Positions 8,977 to 15,880 of a stretch of 64,000 nt of DNA are shown piece after piece; within the stretch, counting starts at the first letter, position 1; each line of letters begins with the position of its first letter. A program made the position numbers and the translations under genes. Source of the DNA: Massilia sp. YIM B02763 (GTDB lineage: Bacteria > Pseudomonadota > Gammaproteobacteria > Burkholderiales > Burkholderiaceae_D); assembly GCF_030412015.1 (NCBI RefSeq), contig NZ_JASNRD010000006.1, forward strand, positions 1 through 64,000. The letters are read 5' to 3'. A model generated the notes under the pieces. The model was not told where the DNA came from. It saw nothing but the letters and a program-made list of their open reading frames with translations, and made no database searches.

Positions 8977-9906
8977 ATGACCCACGCCCTGCCCGCCGAC
9001 CTGTCCTGCCCGCGCATCACGACCCGCAAGGAGGGAGGCCTGTCCCTGTCCCGCATCGTCGCCGGCATGTGGCGCATGGTCGAATGGAACATGACGGTGG
9101 AGCAGCGCGTCGCCTTCATCGAGCGCTGCATCGACCTGGGCGTGACCTCGTTCGACCACGCTGACATCTACGGCAACTACGGCGTCGAAGGCCTGTTCGG
9201 CGAGGCGCTGCGCGCCCAGCCTTCGCTGCGCGAGCGCATCGAGATCGTCAGCAAGTGCGGCATCAAGCTGTTGTCGAACAAGCGTCCGGACCACGCCATC
9301 CAGCACTACGACACGACCCGTGCGCACATCGTGGCGTCGGCCGAGGAATCGCTGCGCCAGCTGCACACCGACCGCCTCGACCTGCTGCTGATCCACCGTC
9401 CGGATCCGCTGATGGACTTCGACGAGATCGCCGAGGCGTTCGCGCACCTGCAGCAGTCGGGCAAGGTGCGGCACGTCGGCGTGTCGAACTTCAGCCGCCA
9501 CCAGTTCGAGTCGCTCAACCGCCGCATCCCCCTGGCCACGAACCAGGTCGAATTCTCGCCGCTGCACGTGGCGCCGATGTTCGACGAGACCTTCGACGGC
9601 CTGCAGGACCTGGGCATCGCGCCGATGATCTGGTCGCCGCTGGCGGGCGGACGCCTGTTCAGCGCCAACGACGCCAACGTCGAGCGCCTGCGCCTCGTCA
9701 TCAAGGAGATCGCCGACCGCCTGCAGAAACCGTTCGCCAGCGTGGTCTTCGCCTGGATCATGCAGCTGCCTTCGCGCCCGCTCCCGCTGACGGGCAGCGG
9801 CCGCATCGAGGCGATCGCCGTGGCGGTGGCCGGCACCACGTTCCAGCTCTCGCGCACGGACTGGTTCGCCATCCTGCGCGCGGCGCGCGGCCACGAAGTC
9901 GCATAA
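8977..9906 (+). CDS. Aldo/keto reductase (YdhF-like)
   Basis: A 309-residue TIM-barrel oxidoreductase of the aldo/keto reductase superfamily. The catalytic tetrad can be placed: D and Y in FDHADIYGNYG, K in EIVSKCGIKL, and H in LLIHRPDPLMDF. The last of these is typical of the YdhF subgroup. It should reduce an aldehyde or ketone with NADPH. The start at 8977 gives a short lead-in before SCPRITTRKEGG. A CsoR-family regulator gene follows 13 bases downstream, so the two may share a transcript. The physiological substrate is unknown. Confidence 0.88.
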   Translation: MTHALPADLSCPRITTRKEGGLSLSRIVAGMWRMVEWNMTVEQRVAFIERCIDLGVTSFDHADIYGNYGVEGLFGEALRAQPSLRERIEIVSKCGIKLLSNKRPDHAIQHYDTTRAHIVASAEESLRQLHTDRLDLLLIHRPDPLMDFDEIAEAFAHLQQSGKVRHVGVSNFSRHQFESLNRRIPLATNQVEFSPLHVAPMFDETFDGLQDLGIAPMIWSPLAGGRLFSANDANVERLRLVIKEIADRLQKPFASVVFAWIMQLPSRPLPLTGSGRIEAIAVAVAGTTFQLSRTDWFAILRAARGHEVA

Positions 9907-9919
9907 GGGCCGCGCCGCC

Positions 9920-10228
9920 ATGCCCGACTCGCTCAAGGTCGTCGAGGGACGCGCCCTGACGGCGCAGCAGAAGAAGGATTTGCTGAACCGCCTGGCGCGC
10001 GTCGAGGGGCAGCTGCGCGGCATCCAGAAACTGGTGGCGCTGGCCGACGCGCCGGGCGACGTCGACGCGGTCGCCCAGCAGATGGCGGCGGCGCGGAAGG
10101 CGCTGGACCGCTCCTTCGTGCAGCTGCTGGCAGGCAGCATCGTCACCCATACGGACCAGGCGAACGACGTCGAGGAAGCGAAGCAGAGCGCGCAGCATCT
10201 CGCCGCGCTGCTCGACAAATTCGTTTAA
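9920..10228 (+). CDS. CsoR/FrmR-family (DUF156) transcriptional regulator lacking cysteine
   Basis: A 102-residue all-helical protein with the family core LLNRLARVEGQLRGIQKLV and the second helix AARKALDRSFVQLL. CsoR and FrmR repressors sense copper, nickel or formaldehyde through a conserved cysteine at the start of the second helix, usually with His and Cys further on. This protein contains no cysteine at all, and the usual position reads DAPGDVDAV. It may therefore sense something else or bind DNA constitutively. It lies 13 bases after the aldo/keto reductase gene, which could be its target. Confidence 0.82.
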   Translation: MPDSLKVVEGRALTAQQKKDLLNRLARVEGQLRGIQKLVALADAPGDVDAVAQQMAAARKALDRSFVQLLAGSIVTHTDQANDVEEAKQSAQHLAALLDKFV

Positions 10229-10269
10229 TGCGTCAATTCGTTTAACGCGTCGTTTGAATTCGCGATGAA

Positions 10270-10349
10270 CGTAGGGTGGACAGCTCCGCTGTCCACGCGT
10301 TCAGCCGGCGCATGCGGAACGCGTGGATGGCAAAGCCGTCCACCCTACC
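10270..10349. repeat. Long imperfect inverted repeat between convergent genes
   Basis: Outer arms GTAGGGTGGAC (10270-10280) and its inverted copy ending 10349 enclose a second matching pair, CCACGCGTTC / GAACGCGTGG. The whole element folds into one long hairpin. It lies between the convergent CsoR-like gene and pssA, and could stop transcription from either side. Its sequence is unrelated to the REP-like family of this window. Confidence 0.7.
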
Positions 10350-10350
10350 A

Positions 10351-11151
10351 TCACTCCTCGTCCTCATAGACCTTCGGCGGCGGAATCTTCGTCCAGCCGC
10401 CCTGCCAGGCGATGTTGAGCAGCAGCGTCGCGCCGATGTAGAACACGAAGAACAACGCGAAGAAGCGCGTCTGCAGCAGCGCCAGCAATACCACGCCCAC
10501 GCCCAGCACGACGAAGGTGGCCGTCGATTTCGGCTGCTTGGAGCTGGGGAAGCGGATCGTCGACACCATCAGCGCGCCCACCGCCACCATCAGCAGCATC
10601 ACCAGGAAGGCCTCCGTCATGCTCACTACCGGGTCGGGCCAGGCCACCACCACCGAGGCCACGCAGGCGGCGCCCGCCGTGATGGGCATGCCCGTGAAAT
10701 AACGCGGATCCGTCTTGCCCACCATGACGTTAAAGCGTGCCAGGCGCAGCGCGCCGCAGGCGACGAACACGAAGCAGGCCAGGCCGCCCATGCGCACCAG
10801 GGTCGGATGCGCGGCGCCCATCTGCGCGAAGCCGTAGCAGTACAGCAGCAAGCCGGGGGCGCAACCGAAGTTCATCACGTCGGCGATCGAATCGAGCTGC
10901 ACGCCGAACGCGGACTGCGTATTGGTGGCGCGCGCCACCAGGCCGTCGAGCGCATCGAACACGCCGGCCAGCACCAGCAGGATCGCCGCCAGGCGGTAGT
11001 CGGCCGGGTCGCCCACGGGTGCGTTGTCGACCGAGATCACGATGCTGCCGAAACCGCAGGCGATCGACAGCAGGGTCACGAAACTGGGCAGGGCGAACTT
11101 GGCGCGGGCGAAGCGCTGCTGGCGGGTAGGGTTCAAATGCATGCTCGACAA
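10351..11151 (-). CDS. pssA: CDP-diacylglycerol-serine O-phosphatidyltransferase
   Basis: A 266-residue membrane enzyme with about seven hydrophobic segments. The CDP-alcohol phosphotransferase signature is clear: DALDGLVARAT, then FGVQLDSIADVMNFG, giving the D-G-AR-G-D-D pattern that binds CDP and the metal ion. It condenses CDP-diacylglycerol with L-serine to make phosphatidylserine, the precursor of phosphatidylethanolamine. The length and helices fit the type II enzyme. The C-terminus ends in acidic residues. It converges with the CsoR-like gene and diverges from the CAP-domain lipoprotein gene. Confidence 0.93.
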   Translation of the reverse strand: MSSMHLNPTRQQRFARAKFALPSFVTLLSIACGFGSIVISVDNAPVGDPADYRLAAILLVLAGVFDALDGLVARATNTQSAFGVQLDSIADVMNFGCAPGLLLYCYGFAQMGAAHPTLVRMGGLACFVFVACGALRLARFNVMVGKTDPRYFTGMPITAGAACVASVVVAWPDPVVSMTEAFLVMLLMVAVGALMVSTIRFPSSKQPKSTATFVVLGVGVVLLALLQTRFFALFFVFYIGATLLLNIAWQGGWTKIPPPKVYEDEE

Positions 11152-11277
11152 GACGAAATAATGGCTTATTTTACATGGACTTACGTGCGCACAGCATTTG
11201 ACCGGACGGCCGCCGCCGTTCCCTGATTTGCCCTAGAATGGGAGCTCTTTGACGGAGTATGTACGAATTGGAGTGAG

Positions 11278-12261
11278 ATGATGAGCAGATTGCATCGCGC
11301 GAAAAGCATCGCGGCCGCCTGCATCGCCGCCTGGGCGCTGGTTGCCTGCGGCGGCAGCGACGACAACGACGTCACCGGCAGTGCCGGCGGCGTCAGCGGT
11401 ACCAGCACGCCGGCGACGAATACGGGGTTCTCCGGCCAGGATGCGTCCGCGCCTGCCGTCACCAACAATATCGCCACCGATGGCCTGAACTGGATCAACT
11501 ACCGCCGCGCGCAGGTAGGCATGTCCACGCTCACCCGCAATAGCCAGATCGACAACGCGGCACAGGGCCACTCCGATTACCAGCGCATCAACAACGTGGT
11601 GACGCACGACCAGACGGCGGGCCGCCAGGGCTTCACGGGCGTGTCCCTGCAGGACCGCATGGCGGCATCGAACTACGTGATCCGGGGATCGAATGCGATC
11701 GGCGAAGTGATTTCGGCCGCCAACAAGGGCACCGGCTTTTACATGGCGGAGGAATTGATCACGGCGATCTACCACCGCTTCGTGATCTTCGAGCCCGTGT
11801 TCAAGGAAGCCGGCGCGGGCGCGGCCACCACGTCGGCCGGCTACAGCTACTTCACCGCCGACTTCGCGGCCAACAACGGCTTCGGCCCAGGCCTGGCGGC
11901 GGGCACGCTCGCCGTGTGGCCCGTCAACGGCCAGACCCAGGTGCCGCCGAACTTCTTCAGCGACTACGAAGAGCCGGATCCGGTACCGGACATCAACGAA
12001 GTCGGCTATCCCGTCAGCGTGCACACGAACCTGACGCGCAAGCTGACGGTCCAGAGCTTCACCATGCGCGCGCGCGGCGCCACGGGCAACCTGTCGACGC
12101 GCCTGCTGGTCAAGGGCCAGGACGCGAACACGACCACGGACTCGGCGGCCGCCATCGTCCCGCTGGCGCCGCTGGCCCCGCGCACCACCTACGACGTCAC
12201 CTTCATCGGGGCCATCGACGGTACTGCAGTCAGTCGTACCTGGTCGTTCACGACCAAGTAA
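11278..12261 (+). CDS. CAP/SCP-domain lipoprotein
   Basis: A 327-residue predicted lipoprotein. The signal peptide ends in LVAC (C24), followed by a flexible Gly/Ser/Thr-rich linker. Residues 60-200 are a CAP (SCP/PR1) domain: NWINYRRAQVGMSTL, AAQGHSDYQRINN and SNAIGEVIS. About 230-327 is an Ig-like segment ending FTTK. Bacterial CAP proteins are exported and little understood; calcium or lipid binding has been shown for some relatives. The start may be 11278 or 11281, since two ATGs lie side by side. No operon partner is evident. Confidence 0.85.
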   Translation: MMSRLHRAKSIAAACIAAWALVACGGSDDNDVTGSAGGVSGTSTPATNTGFSGQDASAPAVTNNIATDGLNWINYRRAQVGMSTLTRNSQIDNAAQGHSDYQRINNVVTHDQTAGRQGFTGVSLQDRMAASNYVIRGSNAIGEVISAANKGTGFYMAEELITAIYHRFVIFEPVFKEAGAGAATTSAGYSYFTADFAANNGFGPGLAAGTLAVWPVNGQTQVPPNFFSDYEEPDPVPDINEVGYPVSVHTNLTRKLTVQSFTMRARGATGNLSTRLLVKGQDANTTTDSAAAIVPLAPLAPRTTYDVTFIGAIDGTAVSRTWSFTTK

Positions 12262-12270
12262 ACTGTCTAC

Positions 12271-12927
12271 ATGACTACATCTCCAGGACAGCCAGCCGTC
12301 GATCCCGCCCTCCCCGCCGTCGACCACGCCGGCGGCATCGCCCGCCTGATGGGCGACGCCGCCCTGTTCGGCCGCGTGCTCGGGCGTTTCCGCAACGAAT
12401 ACCGCCAGGCCGCAGACAGCATCCGCGCAGCGCTGGAGGTCGGCGACCTGGCGCTGGCGCAACGCCGCGCCCATACGCTGAAGGGCGCGGCCGGCATGAT
12501 CGAGGCGGTGCCGCTCAGGCGCCAGGCGCAGGACCTGGAGCAGCTGCTGCGCGCCGGCGGCGACCCGTATCCCGGCCTGGCGCTGCTGCATGCCGAACTC
12601 GACCGTGTACTGGCCGAGCTCGATGCGCTCGCCGGCGCCCTGCCGGAACGGCGCAGCCTGGGCGCCGGCTTGGCCGCTGGTTTGCGCGCCGGGTTGCCCG
12701 ATGCGCTGCCCGCGCCCGCGCCGGCAGCCCAGGAACATGCACTGGAACGGTTGATGGCCCTGCTCGACGAGGGCAATGGCGATGCGGTCGACCTGGTGCG
12801 CGAGGACGGAGCGGCGCTGACGGCGCGCCTGGGATCCCAGGCCTATCTCGAGGTGGCGGAAGCGGTCGAGTGCTTCGACTTCGACGGCGCGCTGGACCTG
12901 CTGCGCCGCTACCAGACCGCGCGCTGA
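12271..12927 (+). CDS. Hpt (histidine phosphotransfer) domain protein
   Basis: A 218-residue protein with an Hpt domain in residues 25-120. The phosphoacceptor motif is AHTLKGAAGMI (H68), preceded by a helix that places the histidine in the four-helix bundle. The second half (about 145-218) is helical and unassigned; LVREDGAALTARLG followed by FDFDGALDLL resembles the ending of Hpt proteins fused to hybrid kinases. It probably carries phosphoryl groups from an unlinked hybrid histidine kinase to a response regulator; none is encoded nearby. It starts nine bases after the CAP gene, which may only reflect close packing. Confidence 0.85.
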   Translation: MTTSPGQPAVDPALPAVDHAGGIARLMGDAALFGRVLGRFRNEYRQAADSIRAALEVGDLALAQRRAHTLKGAAGMIEAVPLRRQAQDLEQLLRAGGDPYPGLALLHAELDRVLAELDALAGALPERRSLGAGLAAGLRAGLPDALPAPAPAAQEHALERLMALLDEGNGDAVDLVREDGAALTARLGSQAYLEVAEAVECFDFDGALDLLRRYQTAR

Positions 12928-12973
12928 ACGATCGGTGCGCGGGCCGCGCGGCGAAAGCGCAAGCGGGCAAGGA

Positions 12974-13195
12974 TCAGCGGGTGTATTCCGCTTCTTCGTC
13001 GAAGGCAGTGGCGCAACTTTTACCGCAGAAACGGCGCACGCTGTCGAGCGGCTTGTCGCAATACCAGCACGCTCCTTTCGGTGGCAAGCTCATGCGCGCC
13101 GGAACGGCAGCTGCCGCCGATGCGGTGGCGACCGACGCGACGACGAGCGGCTCGGGCACGCTCTGGTCCGAAAAACTTTCCTGTGTCGTTTCCAA
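12974..13195 (-). CDS. Small zinc-ribbon-like protein
   Basis: A 73-residue protein. The N-terminal half is low in complexity (Ala/Val/Ser). The C-terminal half has a compact cysteine cluster, CWYCDKPLDSVRRFCGKSC, in which C-x2-C and C-x3-C pairs could hold one zinc ion. An acidic tail ends it. No function is known to me. The frame is supported by the ordered cysteines and by its place between convergent and co-directional genes. Confidence 0.6.
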   Translation of the reverse strand: METTQESFSDQSVPEPLVVASVATASAAAAVPARMSLPPKGACWYCDKPLDSVRRFCGKSCATAFDEEAEYTR

Positions 13196-13465
13196 GATTC
13201 CCCCCTTAGTCGCACGTCAGCCGCACGTCAGTAGCGCTGAGATTACTTTAGTGGAACACCGTGTGCATGAGAAAGCGCAACACCGATTGCGCATTGCATG
13301 CTCCGTTGCGAAGCAAGCCCACGATACTCGCTAAAACCATCCGCGCCAACCGAAATGGGACGTCCGACTGCCGGAAATAATAGCAGTAATAACAATGGGG
13401 GGCTGGACCATTCAATCGTGTGGGCGGCACCGTGTCGGATTTGCGACGCTGCCCCTGCCGAAGGG

Positions 13466-14044
13466 TCAGCGTACCGGTTCGAGGGTGACGAACAAGGCGC
13501 CGGGCGCCGTCTCCAGGCGGGTCGGGACGAACTGCACGCCGGCATAGCGCAAGTCTTCGGGACGGAAGGAATACACGGGCAGGTCGCGCACCAGCTGGTT
13601 CACGAGCAGGTCGGCCGCGCGTTCCAGGTCGCGTGCGCGGCCGCCTTCCATGTTGGCGATCTCGAAGCGGTCGACATGGGTGTCCTGCATGAACACGGCG
13701 TTGCGCGGTGCGTCCAGCACCAGGTGGCCGGACACCGCCAGCGTGCCGTTCCACGACTGGCGCACGAAGGGCGGCGCCACCGACACGTCGAGCGTCAGGG
13801 CGACGCGGTCGGTCTCCGGCTGGATCGTCACGCGCGGATGCGTGAGGCGCACGTCGAACAGTTCGAGCAGGCGATTGTTCAGCGGGAAGCGCCGCTCCAG
13901 CCCGGCCTGCAGGCGCGATTGCGACAGTTCCACGCGGCGCGGACCGACGATGCTGGCGCAGGAGGCCAGCAGGCCGGCGACCGCCAGTGCGCCCGCCGCC
14001 TTCCCGAAATCCCGTCGCGTGAACTCCTTGCTTGCCCCCTTCAT
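13466..14044 (-). CDS. DUF1439-domain lipoprotein
   Basis: A 192-residue exported protein. The N-terminus has a twin-arginine-like RRDFGKAAGALAVAG followed by the lipobox LASC (C29), so it is probably a lipoprotein exported by Tat. The rest matches DUF1439 (YceB-like): RLQAGLERRFPLNNRLLELF and RVTIQPETDRVALTLD. Such proteins are outer-membrane-associated lipoproteins with a lipid-binding-like fold and unknown role. I chose the ATG at 14044; the frame extends to 14083 but the extra residues do not look like a signal peptide. The gene lies 47 bases downstream of the SDR gene and reads the same way. Confidence 0.82.
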   Translation of the reverse strand: MKGASKEFTRRDFGKAAGALAVAGLLASCASIVGPRRVELSQSRLQAGLERRFPLNNRLLELFDVRLTHPRVTIQPETDRVALTLDVSVAPPFVRQSWNGTLAVSGHLVLDAPRNAVFMQDTHVDRFEIANMEGGRARDLERAADLLVNQLVRDLPVYSFRPEDLRYAGVQFVPTRLETAPGALFVTLEPVR

Positions 14045-14091
14045 GCCGCCTCCATGCTGTCGATGTCGGGGCAAGCCTAGCACATCCGTGT

Positions 14092-14847
14092 TCAGAGCAT
14101 CGCGCCGCCGGAGGCTTCGATACGCTGGCCCGTGATCCAGCCATTGTCGGGGGCCAGCAGCGCGGCGGCGGCGGCGCCGATATCGTCCGGCAGGCCGACG
14201 CGGCCCAGCGCCGTGAGCGACGCCACGCGGCGGTTGACCTCCGGATTGTCGCGCACCATGCCGCCGCTGAAATCCGTCGCGATGGCGCCCGGCGCCAGCA
14301 CGTTCACGCGGATGCCGCGCGCCGCCAGCTCGGCCGCCTGGTAGCGCGTCAGCACTTCCACCGCCCCCTTGGCCGCGCCGTACACTGCGGAGCCGGGATA
14401 GGTGAAGCGCGCCAGGCCGCTGGAGATGTTCAGGATGCGGCCGCCGTCGTTCAGCAGCGGCGCCAGCGCCTGGGTCAGGAACACGGGCGCCTTGAAGTGC
14501 ACGGCGACGGTGGCGTCGAACTGTGCTTCCGTCACCTCCGCCAGCGGGACGTGCAGGCTCGTCCCCGCATTGTTGACGAGGATGTCGAAGCGCTCGCTCT
14601 GCCAGCCGGCCAGCACCTCGCGGACCTTGCCGGCAAAGGGGGCGAAGCCGCGGCTGTCGGCCACGTCCAGCTGCAGCACGGCGGCGCGGCGGCCCAGCGC
14701 CTCGATCTCGCCGGCCGTCTGCCTGGCGGCCTCTTCGTTGCCGTGGTAGGTGAACACGATGTCGGTGCCGGCGCGCGCCAGGTGCAGGGCCATGCTGCGG
14801 CCCAGGCCGCGGCTGCCGCCGGTGATGAGTGCGATGCGATTGCTCAT
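14092..14847 (-). CDS. SDR-family oxidoreductase
   Basis: A 251-residue short-chain dehydrogenase/reductase. The cofactor motif is TGGSRGLG near the N-terminus, the NNAGT strand motif follows, and the catalytic set is S in ISSGLARF with YGAAK. The charged residue after the second strand suggests NADP(H), though this is not certain. The C-terminal motif TGQRIEASGG is typical. It is transcribed away from a LysR regulator gene, the usual arrangement for a LysR target. Its substrate is unknown. Confidence 0.9.
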   Translation of the reverse strand: MSNRIALITGGSRGLGRSMALHLARAGTDIVFTYHGNEEAARQTAGEIEALGRRAAVLQLDVADSRGFAPFAGKVREVLAGWQSERFDILVNNAGTSLHVPLAEVTEAQFDATVAVHFKAPVFLTQALAPLLNDGGRILNISSGLARFTYPGSAVYGAAKGAVEVLTRYQAAELAARGIRVNVLAPGAIATDFSGGMVRDNPEVNRRVASLTALGRVGLPDDIGAAAAALLAPDNGWITGQRIEASGGAML

Positions 14848-14912
14848 GATGGACTCCTTGGTTGAGGAAGCCCAGTATATTTTTCAGGATTTCGACAATA
14901 AACCGGCCATTA

Positions 14913-14929
14913 CTGCATGCACCTTGCAG
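14913..14929. promoter_or_regulatory. Candidate LysR operator in the SDR/LysR divergent gap
   Basis: The dyad CTGCA-N7-TGCAG lies in the 102-base gap between the divergent SDR and LysR genes, 21 bases before the LysR start. LysR-type regulators bind short dyads of this sort. The position fits autoregulation plus control of the SDR gene, but only one site is visible. Confidence 0.45.
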
Positions 14930-14949
14930 GAATCGCTCATAATCAGCCC

Positions 14950-15864
14950 ATGGACGAACTCGACAACATCCAGGTATTCCTGAAAGTGGCGGAGCTGGAC
15001 AGCTTCAGCGGCGCCGCGCGCCAGCTCGGCTTGCCGAATGCGACGGTGTCGGCGGCCGTGCGCCGGCTGGAGCAGGACCTGGGGGTGCGCCTGCTGCAGC
15101 GGACCACGCGCCGCGTGCAGATGACGCAGGAAGGCGAAGCCTTCTATGCCCGCAGCCGCGCGCTGCTGGGCGAGTTCGAGGACATGCGCACCATGTTCCG
15201 CCAGGGCGCGGACAGCCTCGCGGGACGGCTGCGCGTCGACATGTCGGTGGGCATGGCCATCAGCGTCGTGCTGCCGCGCCTGGGCGAATTCCTGGCCCGC
15301 CACCCGCGGCTGCAGGTGGACCTGGGCACGGCCGACCGCCGCGTCGACATCGTCCGCGAAGGCTACGACTGCGTGCTGCGTGCCGGGCTGCTGGCCGATT
15401 CCAGCCTGGTGGCGCGGCCGCTGGGCAGCTACCGCATGATCAATTGCGCTTCCCCGGCCTACCTGGCGCGCCACGGCACGCCGCGAACGCTGGACGACCT
15501 GCCTCTCCACCGCATCGTGCACTACGACGCGCAGCTCGCCGGCAGCAGCCCCGGCTGGGAATGGTTCGACGGCCACGCCACGCAGCTGGTGCCGGTGGGC
15601 GCCGTGCTGACGGTGAACGGCACGGCCGCCTATGCCGCGGCATGCCGGGAAGGACTGGGCCTCGCCCAGATCCCGGAAGCCGGGGTGCGCGACCAGCTGC
15701 AGGCCGGCCTGCTGGTCGAGGTGATGCCGGACTTCCGCCCCGCGCCGATGCCCGTCTCCTTCGTCTACCCGAGCCGGCGCCACGTGCCGGCGCGGGCGGT
15801 CGCGTTCATGGACTGGGTGGCGGGGCTGCTGGCGCCGTGGCTGGAGGCGCAGGCCGCTCAGTAG
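14950..15864 (+). CDS. LysR-family transcriptional regulator
   Basis: A 304-residue regulator. Residues 1-60 form the winged helix-turn-helix (LDSFSGAARQLGLPNATVSAAVRRLEQDLGVRLLQRTTR); the rest is the periplasmic-binding-protein-like effector domain. The frame extends to 14917, but the ATG at 14950 gives the standard N-terminus MDELDNIQVFLKVAEL. It resembles the large CrgA/DsdC-like group. It is divergent from the SDR gene, which is its most likely target. The effector is unknown. Its stop lies in a tandem repeat of the octamer GCTCAGTA. Confidence 0.92.
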   Translation: MDELDNIQVFLKVAELDSFSGAARQLGLPNATVSAAVRRLEQDLGVRLLQRTTRRVQMTQEGEAFYARSRALLGEFEDMRTMFRQGADSLAGRLRVDMSVGMAISVVLPRLGEFLARHPRLQVDLGTADRRVDIVREGYDCVLRAGLLADSSLVARPLGSYRMINCASPAYLARHGTPRTLDDLPLHRIVHYDAQLAGSSPGWEWFDGHATQLVPVGAVLTVNGTAAYAAACREGLGLAQIPEAGVRDQLQAGLLVEVMPDFRPAPMPVSFVYPSRRHVPARAVAFMDWVAGLLAPWLEAQAAQ

Positions 15865-15880
15865 CTCAGTAGCTCAGTAG
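15856..15880. repeat. Three tandem copies of GCTCAGTA between convergent stops
   Basis: GCTCAGTA occurs three times in a row, ending with an extra G. The LysR stop codon lies within the first unit, and the opposite-strand gene stops just beyond at 15874. The repeat places in-frame TAG codons on the plus strand. It could be a slipped-strand duplication. Confidence 0.75.
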
